Assembly: GCA_900696645.1 (NCBI GenBank)
Contig: CAADGV010000009.1
Span: forward strand, 77,583-141,582
Source: an uncultured Chlorobiota bacterium
Lineage (GTDB): Bacteria; Bacteroidota; Ignavibacteria; UBA10030; UBA6906
Length of the DNA stretch: 64,000 nt
Reading direction: 5' to 3'
In this document: in pieces, positions 42,997 through 52,909 of the stretch
Layout: every line of letters begins with the position of its first letter
How positions within the stretch are numbered: the first letter of the stretch is position 1
Notes under the pieces: generated by a model
Database searches by the model: none
Told to the model about the DNA's origin: nothing
Seen by the model: the letters and a program-made list of their open reading frames with translations, nothing else
Program-made: the position numbers and the translations under genes

Positions 42997-44445
42997 ATGA
43001 ACGGACGATCCACTGTTGCAGACTTGCGTTTCACGACCATCGTTGCGGCCGCGATTGCAATTGCCGGCATAACGGGCATTCTGTATTGGCGGACCGTGTC
43101 GCAGCCCTTCGTGTACGACGACTGGCTCTTTCTCTACCCGATTCACACCGGCGGCGCAACCGGAGCTATCCGTGATGCGTTCCTCCGATTCGACGGGCTA
43201 ACATACCGGCCGCTGGCAATGATGTACTATACATTTGTTTACAAGACATTCGGAGTCGACGCGACCGGCTCCCATATCATAGCCCTCATCCTTCACGCCT
43301 GCAACGGATGCCTTGTTATGTATATTGTTGCGAATGTTACAGCAATGAAACCTTTGGCCGTTACCGTGGGGATGATCTACACGGCGTCGGCGTCCATTCA
43401 TCTTGATCCGCTTCTTTGGCTGGTTGGCTTTTATGATGTGGGAGGGATGCTTTTTGTTCTGGCTTCGCTCGCATTCTTTCTTGCGAAAAGAAACAGCATG
43501 TCGGTTGCGTTCTTTGTGTTGGCCTTGCTGACGAAGGAGGCGACTGTGTTCCTTGTTATTGTTCTCGCCTCTTATGTCTTGTTGTTCGATACATCGTTGT
43601 TGAAACGATTGCGGCCTTTCGCTATTGTGATCTTTCTCTACATCATTGTGAAACTGTCAGGGATGTCTCCCTTTCAGGTCGATCCGTCACATCCACACAG
43701 AATGGACATTGCGGGCAGTCATGTTCTCTTCAACCTTAGTTCCTACTCTCGCTGGCTTGCGGAATCACTCTTCCCGTCCCTGCGGATTCCGGGTGTTGCA
43801 CTTGCCGGCATGATCACAATGCTTGTTCTCGGCGCGGTTCTGCAAGGTGTGAGACTCAGAGAGCCTCTGACTTCGGCGGAGAAGAAGCAGATTGTCTTTT
43901 TCGGCGTATGGATGATGGCCGGGATTCTTTCAGTGATCTTGTTGCGGAACCAGGCGGCACGATACTACGCGACCTACTCGCTTGTGCCGTTCCTGATCTT
44001 GCTCGTTATGATGATCGGGAGAATAGTGCCGCCCAGCCGGACTGTCTATCGGACAATTCTGTTTTCAACTATGGTGATTGCAGTTATTCTCTCGAACGTG
44101 ATCTACGTTGAGCGCCTCTTTACGCAAGAGCGACGGGGTGCTGCGACAACGGACGGGACATTCCATCTCATTCAGAAAGCCGGGGAGTTGAATAGATTCC
44201 ACGGCGCGCTCCTTGTCCGCCACCCGACGCTTCCCCCGCACACAACCATTGTCCTGTCGGGGATGTCGTTGATTCCGTCCGGCAACGGCATTGCGGCAAG
44301 ACTCTGGTACAACGATACAACATTGAACGTGATTACCCTTACAGAGTATTGCCGGCTGAAAGAAGCACTCCCGCCCGATTCCACATTGGCGGGCGAGTTC
44401 GTTTTTGTTGATTGTGAGGAGAACGAAGATCTTCTTGTTCCGTAG
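42997..44445 (+). CDS. GT-C-type glycosyltransferase-like membrane protein
   Basis: A 482-residue membrane protein with about 10-11 membrane helices. FVYDDWLFLYP in the first extracytoplasmic loop carries the acidic pair of GT-C (PMT/ArnT-like) transferases that use lipid-linked sugar donors, and RPLAMMYYTFVYKTFG follows as in O-mannosyltransferase-like proteins. Substrate is unknown. No strong ribosome-binding site precedes the ATG. Confidence 0.7.
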   Translation: MNGRSTVADLRFTTIVAAAIAIAGITGILYWRTVSQPFVYDDWLFLYPIHTGGATGAIRDAFLRFDGLTYRPLAMMYYTFVYKTFGVDATGSHIIALILHACNGCLVMYIVANVTAMKPLAVTVGMIYTASASIHLDPLLWLVGFYDVGGMLFVLASLAFFLAKRNSMSVAFFVLALLTKEATVFLVIVLASYVLLFDTSLLKRLRPFAIVIFLYIIVKLSGMSPFQVDPSHPHRMDIAGSHVLFNLSSYSRWLAESLFPSLRIPGVALAGMITMLVLGAVLQGVRLREPLTSAEKKQIVFFGVWMMAGILSVILLRNQAARYYATYSLVPFLILLVMMIGRIVPPSRTVYRTILFSTMVIAVILSNVIYVERLFTQERRGAATTDGTFHLIQKAGELNRFHGALLVRHPTLPPHTTIVLSGMSLIPSGNGIAARLWYNDTTLNVITLTEYCRLKEALPPDSTLAGEFVFVDCEENEDLLVP

Positions 44446-45132
44446 TCATGTTGCGATGGCCCTGTCGCGTCATGCCTCACAAGTGCAAACGAATTGCCCG
44501 ATTCGTTCGTCTCTGTATAACATGAACAATACAATGCAAAGAACAAAATGAAATGCTCCGCTGACGTGCGGGGCGTTGCTGTTTCATCACGTAAAGCGAA
44601 TCTCTGATTCGTTATCCGTTGCCGGCAGGTTGCACACGGTGACGGCTGAGCTTGTCGAAGCCGATCGAGTTCCACAAGCCGGCCGGCCCGATTAGCTCAC
44701 TTATGTTTGTCGGAAGCACAAAAGTGCCGCTTGGTCTCGCAGGGGGAACCGTCTCGGAAGCAAAAAGCCTTGGCAAACACGTGATGGTAAGGAATAGTCT
44801 GACCGTCTCGCTGGACCCGCATCCGTTGAGTGCATAAAATATAGAATATTTTCCGTGGTGAAGTGATCCCGCACATTCTCGTCCGTAACGCGATTGTCCC
44901 CATTGTTTGCTTTTCCTGCGGGGGATTGTGAAAGCCGTGAGTCTCCGGTGACAATCTCGTGATAGATGATTGGTATCATGAAACAGCGTGTTTACGTTTC
45001 CCTGTGTGATTCATTCGGTAATTCATTGTGATTTGTTCTGATGCCATTTCTGAAACAATGCGTTAAGGAAACCCTCTTCTCCCATCAGCGGGTTGCCCGG
45101 CTTCTTGTTAGCGCCATATTCGTGACCAATCT
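44446..45132. other. intergenic region without a recognisable gene
   Basis: No supported coding frame. GCTCCGC-TGACGT-GCGGGGC at about 44553-44572 is a possible terminator for the GT-C gene. CTGAGCTTGTCGAAG near 44647 resembles short repeats common in intergenic DNA. The right-hand 100 nt may be decayed sequence of the adjacent transposase. Confidence 0.5.
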
Positions 45133-45669
45133 ATGCAGTGCCCGGCACGATCCGTCACATGCGCTGTTCACCGAAGTCCTCAAGGATCATGTTACAAACG
45201 GAGAAGTGATGTCATTGATTACTTTTCCAAATACACCCTTGTGACGCTCTGGTCAGACCGACACAATGCACAGACACTCATCGATGCCTGCAACGCAGCG
45301 CTGCGGGAAGCGCAGAACCTCGGCATCACCATTCCCGATCGCATCAAGCTCTTGACCGATAACGGCCCGGCGATGATCTCGCAACGCTTTGCCCGGTACA
45401 TCAAAAGTTCGCCGTTCATTCATCTGCGCACCGGCAATCATCATCCCGAGACGAATGGCTGTATTGAGCGCTTTCACCACACCTTGAAATACGAAGAAGT
45501 CTGGGGTGCCATGTACGAGAATCCTCTCGTTGCCAAAGAACGTATCGAGAAGTTCAGAACCTTTTACAACACTGAGCGCATTCATCAAGCGCTCCACTAC
45601 AAAACGCCCATGGAAGTCATCAATGACCATAAGCAGCAATCACAAATCACCTACTCAAATGTCGCTTAG
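45133..45669 (+). pseudogene. truncated IS3-type transposase (integrase core)
   Basis: The frame carries the C-terminal part of an rve integrase core: VIDYFSKYTLVTLWSD, LLTDNGPAMISQRF with the second catalytic aspartate, ETNGCIERFHHTLK with the glutamate, and FYNTERIHQALHYKTPMEV. The N-terminal helix-turn-helix and first catalytic aspartate are missing, so it is a remnant. GTTCC-TAA-GGAAC just after the stop may be part of the element end. It lies beside tRNA-Leu. Confidence 0.8.
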
Positions 45670-45712
45670 ACTGTTCCTAAGGAACCAAACATCACAGTTC
45701 TACGTAAGAAAA

Positions 45713-45763
45713 ATCCCGCTCGTGAATACTTCTGTTGAAGGATTGTACACGTTCGAGCGGGAT
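45713..45763. repeat. inverted repeat between transposase remnant and tRNA-Leu
   Basis: ATCCCGCTCG at 45713-45722 and CGAGCGGGAT at 45754-45763 are exact reverse complements around a 31-nt spacer. It could end tRNA-Leu transcription on the minus strand or mark a mobile-element boundary. Confidence 0.5.
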
Positions 45764-45780
45764 GTTATCAGTTTATATTG

Positions 45781-45864
45781 TGCCCGGAACAGGACTTGAA
45801 CCTGCACGACCTTGCGGCCACTAGCTCCTGAAGCTAGCGCGTCTGCCAGTTTCGCCATCCGGGC
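45781..45864 (-). tRNA. tRNA-Leu (CAG)
   Basis: An 84-nt tRNA with a long variable arm. The acceptor stem GCCCGGA/TCCGGGC is perfect, the anticodon stem CTAGC/GCTAG encloses TTCAGGA with anticodon CAG, and the T-arm loop reads TTCAAGT. The 3' CCA is not encoded. Confidence 0.95.
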
Positions 45865-46248
45865 CAACCAGCACAAGAATGTTAAGGAAAAGGGAGGTCA
45901 TCTTCAAGGTGATTTATTGCTCTTGATTGTGCTACACAGGTCTAATGGTTGGCTATGATCATGAGAACACTCTAAGAGGTCGAATCCGAAGGAGGCTGAT
46001 CGAACTGGAAAGCGGTTGGGCGGACTTCCCGATGTGCAACGGTGGAATCCGAAACCGGTCCGCTTGATTCGCTTCCCCAGAAGGATGTGGACGTGACTAT
46101 CAGAATGCTGAAAGACATGAATATTCAAGTGATAGCGTCGGGGGTCAAGACAGCAGCGATGAGATTATCGAGCTATTGAATGAACGAATTCGGTGACACA
46201 CACAGATTATGTGAAGGTCGGGATGCGGATTGATATTTGAAAAGAAGA
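45865..46248. other. intergenic region, no gene seen
   Basis: About 380 nt between tRNA-Leu and the terminator of the large secreted protein. Short frames on both strands show no family. It may contain decayed mobile DNA, but nothing can be identified. Confidence 0.4.
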
Positions 46249-46273
46249 AGGGTCGGAAGATTCTTCCGACCCT
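46249..46273 (-). terminator. intrinsic terminator of the T9SS protein gene
   Basis: AGGGTCGGAAGA and TCTTCCGACCCT pair perfectly around one central base. On the minus strand it lies 24 nt after the stop at 46297 and is followed by TCTTCTTTTC. Confidence 0.85.
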
Positions 46274-46296
46274 CAACTTCAGCTCTTTACGGCAGG

Positions 46297-48354
46297 TTAT
46301 CTTACAAGCACAAGCCTCTTCGAATCGACAAACCCCCCGGTGCTTAGTCTGTACACATACACGCCACTTGCCAGTGAACCGGCATCAAATGTGACCTCAT
46401 GGTATCCTGCCCCGCGGCTTCCGTTTACCAGCGAAGCAACCCGCTGGCCGAGAGCGTTAAACACTTCAAGACGAACATGAGTCTGCTCAGGCAGACCATA
46501 TCGTATTACAGTTTCAGGATTAAACGGATTGGGATAGTTCTGCTGAAGCACATATTCTGCCGGCGCGAATCCGCCGCTAACACGTGTCACGATTGACACA
46601 AACACGGGCTCGAAATAATGGATCGTTCCATCCAAATCAATCTGCTTGAGTCGATAATAAGGAAGGCGACGGCTCGGCGTCATATCCGTCCACGTGTAAT
46701 GCCGCGGTTCCAGCGTTGTGCCGTGGCCCGGGACGAAACTGCCGGCGATTGTCTCGAACGGCCCGCCATGATGTTCTCCCCGCTGAACCTCAAAGCCGTA
46801 GTTGTTGATTTCGCTCAATGTCATCCACTCCAGTTGCACGGTGCCGGAGGTTGTCAGTGTTCCTGTGAAACTTGCAAGTTGGACGGGAACGGGGCTCAGC
46901 GCAACGTTGCCCCACCACGTACTCCAGTTGTGCGATGCCGTTGTCTTGGCCCATTCGTGTGTCAGCCAAAACGTGTTATCAACCGGGTCCGCTGTTACCG
47001 ACGCATAATCTCCCCATCTGTCGCTGTTTGAAAACCCCGGGCTTGCTTTCAGCAGTTGGGGTGCATCAAAGCTCGATGCAGAGTTCAATCGGGTTGTGAA
47101 CATGATAGTGGGAAATGTTGATGAAGAGGACTGTGTATAGACCAGTGCAACGTCGCCGTTCACATTTCCGCCGATCGATCCCTGATATGTCCAAACCCCG
47201 GTTCCTCCGTTGATGAATCCGGATTCTGTAAGCGTGGGAGTTCCGCCGGGAAAGTTGTTCGTTGCCACTTTGTAGTAGTATACGCTCGACTTGCCCGATC
47301 CACCCCCGGCCGTATGGCAGAACCAAAGCGAACCATTGTGCCAAAACGCGTTCCCCTGAGTCCGGGGAGTGAGCGTAGCGATTGTTGTTGATGTCCCCGA
47401 TTGCGGAGCGCTGAATACTCCGGTGCTTCCGCCATGATTGGGCACCGTCACTGTGGAGAACGACAGGGAAGGAGTGCCAAGCGGATCGCTGACCGCCCAG
47501 ACTCTAACCGAGGTTGTGTTGGCGAACGAAATATCTCCGAAATACACCTTGTTTCCCGGCGTGGTCGGGCTGAGAACCGTTGCGGGCTGTAGCGTGAACG
47601 CATTGGTAAAATCGTCCGGTGTGTACAGTAGAGAGTACGTGCCCGTTCCTGCAATAATATCCGCCTTCTTCAGAATGATGATCTGGCAATTTTTGAACAC
47701 TCCTGTTGAAAAAGGAAGACTGTACATGTTGAACGTGACATATACCGCCTGGCTGTCGATTCCCATCCCGGGATAGTCGGCGCCGTAGTTCGTCGCACCG
47801 ACAGTCTGTGTGATATTCAATCTGTAGAAATGCCAGTTGCTTGTATCGCTCGTTGTAGGGTGGGAGTTTTTGGAGACGGCAAGATTAAGAAACGCTTGGT
47901 TGAGAGACGTATTCTCCTGCATGATAACAAAGAACCTGCCCGTTGCAGGATCGTACAGCGCCCGCGGATCGGAATTGCCGCTGCCCGTGTTGCCAACTCC
48001 GCCCCAGAATCCGCCCGCTCCGGAAAGACTAAAGGGGCCCCAAACAATCGAACCGGTTTTTGTATGGTATGTAATTCTCAAGTTTACTGTAGCGATGACG
48101 CCGCTCGGTCCTGCAGCTCCATGAGGGTCAGGAGGACGGATAGTACCGACCTGAGCCATTCCCTCCCACGACTGAACAATGTCGGCAGCGGGGGAGAAAG
48201 GTGAAAACAACGCTTGTGCCGATTGATCGGCAGGCTCGATGCTTCTCGGGTGGGGAGGCTCCGGAGGCCGGATGATCTCCTGCGCCAATACTGCTGATCC
48301 CAAAAATAGGATCGAAACAGGAATGAGCGTGTGCAACAACAATACTCTTAGCAC
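46297..48354 (-). CDS. large secreted protein with T9SS sorting domain
   Basis: A 685-residue exported protein. VLRVLLLHTLIPVSILFLGS is the signal peptide. The long central part (about 60-480) is beta-rich with repeated Gly/Ser/Thr segments such as DPRALYDPATGRFFVIMQE; it may be a propeller-like fold, but I recognise no enzyme motif. An Ig-like segment (about 490-590) follows, then the T9SS domain NYPNPFNPETVIRYGLPEQT ending KRLVLVR. A GTG at 48354 after GGGGG is chosen because it gives the signal peptide; an upstream ATG would add 60 residues. Confidence 0.75.
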   Translation of the reverse strand: MLRVLLLHTLIPVSILFLGSAVLAQEIIRPPEPPHPRSIEPADQSAQALFSPFSPAADIVQSWEGMAQVGTIRPPDPHGAAGPSGVIATVNLRITYHTKTGSIVWGPFSLSGAGGFWGGVGNTGSGNSDPRALYDPATGRFFVIMQENTSLNQAFLNLAVSKNSHPTTSDTSNWHFYRLNITQTVGATNYGADYPGMGIDSQAVYVTFNMYSLPFSTGVFKNCQIIILKKADIIAGTGTYSLLYTPDDFTNAFTLQPATVLSPTTPGNKVYFGDISFANTTSVRVWAVSDPLGTPSLSFSTVTVPNHGGSTGVFSAPQSGTSTTIATLTPRTQGNAFWHNGSLWFCHTAGGGSGKSSVYYYKVATNNFPGGTPTLTESGFINGGTGVWTYQGSIGGNVNGDVALVYTQSSSSTFPTIMFTTRLNSASSFDAPQLLKASPGFSNSDRWGDYASVTADPVDNTFWLTHEWAKTTASHNWSTWWGNVALSPVPVQLASFTGTLTTSGTVQLEWMTLSEINNYGFEVQRGEHHGGPFETIAGSFVPGHGTTLEPRHYTWTDMTPSRRLPYYRLKQIDLDGTIHYFEPVFVSIVTRVSGGFAPAEYVLQQNYPNPFNPETVIRYGLPEQTHVRLEVFNALGQRVASLVNGSRGAGYHEVTFDAGSLASGVYVYRLSTGGFVDSKRLVLVR

Positions 48355-48552
48355 GGTTCTACCCCCTTTGGAAATTAGTGATGGTGTCTTGAATTGTTTT
48401 TCGCGAGCGGATGCAACGGAAGGAAGATTGTAGCGTACTGTCCATCGAAGCGGTCGGTTCAGATGGAATGTGAAGAGAGGGGCTTTGCCTCGCATGAAGA
48501 ACGCATGGGATATATTTGTTGTAGAGCAATGCACTCCCTTTCAGAGGACCGG

Positions 48553-48704
48553 TAGAGCGGCGGGATTTTCAGCCGGTGGTTGATCCGCTTTTGGCGGGGA
48601 ACCCACGACCCCATGCACCCCAAGTCCCGCCCTTCAGGGATTCCGCACAGGAGCGGGATTCTGAGAAGCGGAACAAGTGCGCTACCGGGCTGTGCCACGC
48701 TCTG
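48553..48704 (-). pseudogene. tRNA-Pro copy interrupted by two insertions
   Basis: Removing 48569-48598 (30 nt) and 48625-48673 (49 nt) leaves a 73-nt sequence nearly identical to the intact tRNA-Pro at 48722-48795. The first insertion falls in the T-loop, the second in the 5' strand of the anticodon stem, flanked by CAAG on both sides. The acceptor stem has changed by a compensated pair (second pair G-C to A-T) and now has a C-A first pair. Anticodon GGG is retained. The second insert contains TCCCGC and GCGGGA arms. It is probably non-functional. Confidence 0.7.
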
Positions 48705-48721
48705 TCGGAATCCATCTTTTG

Positions 48722-48795
48722 TCGGAGCGGCGGGATTTGAACCCACGACCCCTTGCACCCCAAGCAAGTGCGCTACCGGGCTGCGCCACGCTCCG
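48722..48795 (-). tRNA. tRNA-Pro (GGG)
   Basis: A 74-nt tRNA. The acceptor stem CGGAGCG/CGCTCCG is perfect, the anticodon arm is CTTGC-TTGGGGT-GCAAG with anticodon GGG, and the T-loop is TTCAAAT. The 3' CCA is not encoded. A degenerate copy lies just downstream on the same strand. Confidence 0.95.
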
Positions 48796-48945
48796 AATTT
48801 GGTTTCTTAAGACTCAAGCCATCCTGTTGGCGATTTGGGAATTGCTCTCGCCGGATGGCCTTGCCTTACGTATTAAGTACTGGGTCAAAACAACAACATG
48901 ATAATAATAAACTTCCATCGTGAAAACAAGCAGAAACCCGAAGAC

Positions 48946-50280
48946 CTATTTTATCAACGCCATCGCTTTGGTGTGAACAGAAACCGGCGTAATGACCTGG
49001 TAGAAATACACTCCGCTCGCCGCCTCGGCGCCCGATTGCGTTGTGCCATCCCATTGATATGAGTGAACGCCCGCCTTGAGTCGCTCGCCGAAAATGAGTG
49101 TCTTCACGGATTGTCCGAGAGGATTCACAATTTGAAGTTTGAGAGGTGACTCTTCATTCAGTCGGAACCTGATGGTTGTAGACGCGTTGAAAGGATTGGG
49201 GTAGTTCTGCATAAGAACAATAGCGGAAGGCATGTTGTTCGACTGTTCGCGGACTGCGGTCGGCGCTGGCACATATCTCAAGATCGTTCCCGAATCTCCC
49301 ACTGCGTACCCCGTTGCCGAGTCAACAAAAACAAGATCATGAATGACCTTCCCGGACGGAGAAGGAACCTCATGCCAGGTGGCACCCGTGTTTGAAGTAA
49401 AGAGAAGTTTGGGATCTATTTCGGTTGCGACCCAGCCTTCGTTTGCTGTGCGAAACTTGAGAGTTGATGGTCTGCCGAAAATTCCAAGCCACTCGTATTC
49501 CCAATGCACTCCCGCATCGCTCGAACGGACAACACCCACTCCGTACTCGAAATCTCCCGAAACCCCGATGAGGTTCAACGAATCGATGCGGTGAAGATCA
49601 TACACCGGTTCGGGACTAACGCCGTATTCAACCCAACGAAGTCCGCCATTCGTCGTTCTTCGAACAACTCCCGCGATATCGAACAAGCCACCTGTTGCAA
49701 AAGCCGTGCTTTCGGAAAAGAACATGATATTGACAATGGACACTTGCCCGAACTCAGTGGAATCCACGGTGGCAGGATTCCACGTTGTGCCACCGTCGGT
49801 TGTGTTGAGAAGATCTCCGAATTCGCCGCCTATCCAGCCGTTAAGCGTATCCAGAAACATGATCGTGTGAAAGTATCTTCCTTCAGGCTGGAACCGTTCG
49901 TGCGTCCATGCGTCCCCGCCGTTCCGTGTTTGCAAAATTGTCGCTCCCCACCACGTCACAGTATCAACCCAGTTCGTGAAGCTCAGTGCCCACCCGCGTT
50001 GTTCATCGAGCATGAAGATGTCGATGATGTCGGTTGGTATGCCCGACTGCTGTTGATTCCAGGAGGTCCCCGCGTTTGTTGTTTTGAGTATCAGACCTTC
50101 CCTCCCGGCAATCCAGCCGGTGGTGCTATTCAGAAAGAAGCATTTCTTCAGATCGATAGAAGTGGGATTCGGGAGTTGCTGCCACCGGGTGTGGAGTTGC
50201 GCAAAGGATTGCGTCGAGAACAGAAATGCAATCACGAGGAAGCGGACAGAGCTGTGTCGTGCAAACATCAGAACCGGCAT
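48946..50280 (-). CDS. secreted Ycf48/BNR-repeat protein with T9SS sorting domain
   Basis: A 444-residue exported protein. A signal peptide (about residues 5-27, ending SFAQ) precedes repeated Asp/Thr-box segments such as TTNAGTSWN, TRNGGDAWTHE, TTDGGTTWNPA and TSNTGATWHEV, typical of Ycf48-like or sialidase-type beta-propellers. The last 90 residues form a T9SS domain with NYPNPFNASTTIRFRLNEE. ATG at 50268 is an equally good start. It is probably a surface protein with a binding rather than enzymatic role. Confidence 0.8.
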   Translation of the reverse strand: MPVLMFARHSSVRFLVIAFLFSTQSFAQLHTRWQQLPNPTSIDLKKCFFLNSTTGWIAGREGLILKTTNAGTSWNQQQSGIPTDIIDIFMLDEQRGWALSFTNWVDTVTWWGATILQTRNGGDAWTHERFQPEGRYFHTIMFLDTLNGWIGGEFGDLLNTTDGGTTWNPATVDSTEFGQVSIVNIMFFSESTAFATGGLFDIAGVVRRTTNGGLRWVEYGVSPEPVYDLHRIDSLNLIGVSGDFEYGVGVVRSSDAGVHWEYEWLGIFGRPSTLKFRTANEGWVATEIDPKLLFTSNTGATWHEVPSPSGKVIHDLVFVDSATGYAVGDSGTILRYVPAPTAVREQSNNMPSAIVLMQNYPNPFNASTTIRFRLNEESPLKLQIVNPLGQSVKTLIFGERLKAGVHSYQWDGTTQSGAEAASGVYFYQVITPVSVHTKAMALIK

Positions 50281-50393
50281 CAGTTCATTTCAACCGTTAT
50301 CACATACACACATGAAGAGATGGACTTCAACTCGACAACATACTCTGCAAGAACTCTGTCGTATAGGGGAAGAGGCGAGTGGCCGGGCTTGTG

Positions 50394-50777
50394 TCAATTC
50401 AACTTCTGAAGCAGTGTTTCAAGAAACTTCTTCACTTCAATAACATCACTGCGCAATTGCTCGTCCTTGATTTTTGTTCTCGGTTTTGGCGCATCGATCA
50501 GTTCGAGTTGTTCTCCTGCATCGATATCGGGAGTGTACGATTTCAGAACTTGCTTTGCTCCCTCAATCGTGTAGCGTTCATCCCGAAGAAGCTTCTTGAT
50601 ATAGAGAATGAGCTTGATGTCGCGGTTTGTGTAGATGCGGTTGCCGGCACGGTTTTTTTGCGGCTTCAACTCGTCGAATTCCGATTCCCAGTAACGAAGA
50701 ACATACTGCTCAAGGTCGGTGATTTTGCTGACCTCGCTGATCGAGTAGTAGAGTTTCTTGATGCCGGTTGCTTTCAT
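50394..50777 (-). CDS. MerR family transcriptional regulator
   Basis: A 127-residue regulator. The winged helix-turn-helix at about 8-75 reads YYSISEVSKITDLEQYVLRYWESEF and NRAGNRIYTNRDIKLIL. The C-terminal half is a short coiled coil without effector-binding cysteines, so its signal is unknown. Similar short MerR proteins occur widely in Bacteroidota next to cell-envelope genes. Confidence 0.87.
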   Translation of the reverse strand: MKATGIKKLYYSISEVSKITDLEQYVLRYWESEFDELKPQKNRAGNRIYTNRDIKLILYIKKLLRDERYTIEGAKQVLKSYTPDIDAGEQLELIDAPKPRTKIKDEQLRSDVIEVKKFLETLLQKLN

Positions 50778-50858
50778 ATCTCAAACCTTGTTCTTCTGAC
50801 AGAGTTCTTGGTCGAATACTAACGATTTGTGCTTAGAATTGCAAAGGAATTGATCCGC

Positions 50859-51428
50859 CTACTTGCCGCTCTTTCGTCTGCTGATTCTGACATCAACCTC
50901 ACGCAATTTCTGCAATTCGACCGTTGACTGCTTCAATTCTGCCTCCAACTCTTGAATTCGCTTGTTTCGTGCAGCGAGATCGCCCGACTGTTTCCGGCTT
51001 GTGTTCTGCAGGCTGTCGAGAGCATGGGTTTTCCGGTTCAATTCTTTGCGTAACGCAGTCAAACGGGCAAGCATGGTTACATAGATTTCCGCCTTCACTC
51101 GCTCTTCCCGCGGAATTGAAAGAGTCAGGTACTTTTGAAACCACGTCAGAGAGAGGCTGTCATCAAGAACCGGGTTGGCGGGATTGCTGTAGAGAAGCGC
51201 CGTGTTGCGTACGGCATTGGGAAAATGACTTGTGTTCGGGTAGAGTTCGGCGACGAGTTTGTATTCAAATGCCGCATCGCCCAGCAAGTTTGCAGCTTCA
51301 AGGCTGTCGGCCCGCTGCATGTGATATCCAGCCAGAGTTTCGGAATCATAGTCGGATGCCGATTTGTACGAACATCCGCCTAGCAGGAACACCGATGAAA
51401 GAAACAGCACTATCCCCCAACGCATCAT
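50859..51428 (-). CDS. lipoprotein with TPR-like and coiled-coil segments
   Basis: A 189-residue lipoprotein with lipobox LLGGC near residue 19. Residues 40-120 resemble helical TPR-type repeats ([19 protein letters not shown]) and the C-terminal 60 residues form a coiled coil. AAGGAGG precedes the ATG, which overlaps the stop of the sensor kinase gene by ATGA. The pairing suggests an envelope partner of that kinase (inference). Confidence 0.7.
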   Translation of the reverse strand: MMRWGIVLFLSSVFLLGGCSYKSASDYDSETLAGYHMQRADSLEAANLLGDAAFEYKLVAELYPNTSHFPNAVRNTALLYSNPANPVLDDSLSLTWFQKYLTLSIPREERVKAEIYVTMLARLTALRKELNRKTHALDSLQNTSRKQSGDLAARNKRIQELEAELKQSTVELQKLREVDVRISRRKSGK

Positions 51429-52909
51429 GCCGCCTCCTCCTTAATTCGTGATTGCGTGGTGTGCGGTTTTGCCGCGGAAGTCATGGCCGGCAAATCAACT
51501 GTAAATGTTGTGCCTTTGCCGAGTTCGCTCTCAACAGAAATCTTCCCCTTGTGTGCTTCGACGAGGTGTTTTACAAGAGCCAGTCCGATTCCTGTTCCCT
51601 TCTTTGCATTCTTTGCCTGATAGAATTTCGTGAAGATGCGCGGCAAATCTTCCTGTGAGATGCCTGCGCCGGAGTCCGACACAGTTGTGCGAACTCCCTT
51701 TTTGTGTTTTGCGACGTGAACGCGAATCGTTCCGCCGGCTTCAGTATACTTGATTGCATTACTCAGCAGGTTGCTGAACACCTGCGGAATCTTCTCCGCA
51801 TCTCCTTTGATGTCGGGCAGATCGGCTTCGTGTGTGAACGAAACGGTGATCTCCTTTTCCGCCCCGATTAACGTTGCGTCTTCCACCGTCGGCGTTATTG
51901 TTTCCAAGAAGTTCAAACGGTCGAATGCGTACTCCATGGCGCCGTGCTCGATTTTCTGAATATCCAGAAATTGGTTGCTGAACACTGTCAACTTTCTGAT
52001 TCCCTCTTTGATTGAGGAAACAAGTCGTTGCTGCTCTTCGTTCAACGGACCGCGTTTCTGTTCGGCAAGAAGGTACTGTGCGGAGAGCATCGTTTGCAAC
52101 GGAGTCCGCAACTCGTGCGAGATATGATGAAGCATCTCGGTCTTCAGGTCGTTGATTTGCTTCAAGCGGGAACTCATTTCGTTGACAGCCCGCGCAAGCC
52201 AAGCCATTTCGTCCCGCGATTTCACTTCGATGGGATCGAAAATGCCTCTGGCAATATTCTCTGTTCCCTTGATCAGAGTACGAATAGGCCGCACAAGAGT
52301 TCTGGTGATGACTAACGCAACGGTCAGAGCCACAAGCAAGGCACCCACGGTGATGAGCCATGCAACGTTTGAAGAACGTACCATCGCCTCGCTAATGCCC
52401 GAAACGGAATTGCTCACTTCAAGTTCGTTCAGCCGGATGATCTTGTCCACCAATCCATGCATTACGCCAAGACTGTCCAGATGCGCGTTGCCGAGGCTGA
52501 CAATTCCCGTTCCCCCCCGTGCATGTTTGGCGATTTCGCTTTCCATATTCTCAACGAACCACCTGTGTCCTGTGCGCAACCGAAACAACAAATCGATCTC
52601 GGCTGAACTTGGCATAGCATCGTACATCGAATCGGCGAGCTGGTTGAATACCCTGACCTGCTGTGCGAAAAGAGGCAAGTAGGAACTATCACGTCGGATC
52701 AGGTATTTCTCGGCGTACTGCTCCTCGTCATCCAATACCACCTGGAGTTGTTTTGCAAGATTGATTGAGCGTACGTCGTTGCGGAATGTGAGGCTGGTTG
52801 TTGTGGTGACTTCGTGCAACTGCCATAAGACATACACATTTGCGGCGACCATCAAAACGATGATCAGCACAAAGCTGGACAGCAGTTTTCTATAGATGGA
52901 AAATTTCAC
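51425..52909 (-). CDS. membrane sensor histidine kinase with HAMP domain
   Basis: A 494-residue kinase. Two membrane helices (about 8-30 and 185-207) enclose a sensor region of about 150 residues, probably a four-helix bundle. HAMP follows (about 208-260), then HisKA with [11 protein letters not shown] carrying the phosphorylated histidine, and an HATPase domain with [21 protein letters not shown] and [12 protein letters not shown] at 52909 overlaps the acpS stop by GTGA. No cognate response regulator is adjacent, so partner and signal are unknown. Confidence 0.87.
   Translation of the reverse strand: MKFSIYRKLLSSFVLIIVLMVAANVYVLWQLHEVTTTTSLTFRNDVRSINLAKQLQVVLDDEEQYAEKYLIRRDSSYLPLFAQQVRVFNQLADSMYDAMPSSAEIDLLFRLRTGHRWFVENMESEIAKHARGGTGIVSLGNAHLDSLGVMHGLVDKIIRLNELEVSNSVSGISEAMVRSSNVAWLITVGALLVALTVALVITRTLVRPIRTLIKGTENIARGIFDPIEVKSRDEMAWLARAVNEMSSRLKQINDLKTEMLHHISHELRTPLQTMLSAQYLLAEQKRGPLNEEQQRLVSSIKEGIRKLTVFSNQFLDIQKIEHGAMEYAFDRLNFLETITPTVEDATLIGAEKEITVSFTHEADLPDIKGDAEKIPQVFSNLLSNAIKYTEAGGTIRVHVAKHKKGVRTTVSDSGAGISQEDLPRIFTKFYQAKNAKKGTGIGLALVKHLVEAHKGKISVESELGKGTTFTVDLPAMTSAAKPHTTQSRIKEEAA

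Noticed and set aside
44686-44705. CCCGATTAGCTCA resembling a tRNA 5' end
   Set aside because: No matching anticodon, T-arm or acceptor strand follows, so it is not a tRNA gene.
45041-45244. Short frame before the transposase remnant
   Set aside because: No similarity to the missing N-terminal transposase part could be recognised; probably decayed DNA.
48459-48767. Minus-strand open frame across the tRNA-Pro genes
   Set aside because: The apparent protein (containing VGSNPAAPT) is the translation of tRNA sequence, a common artefact.
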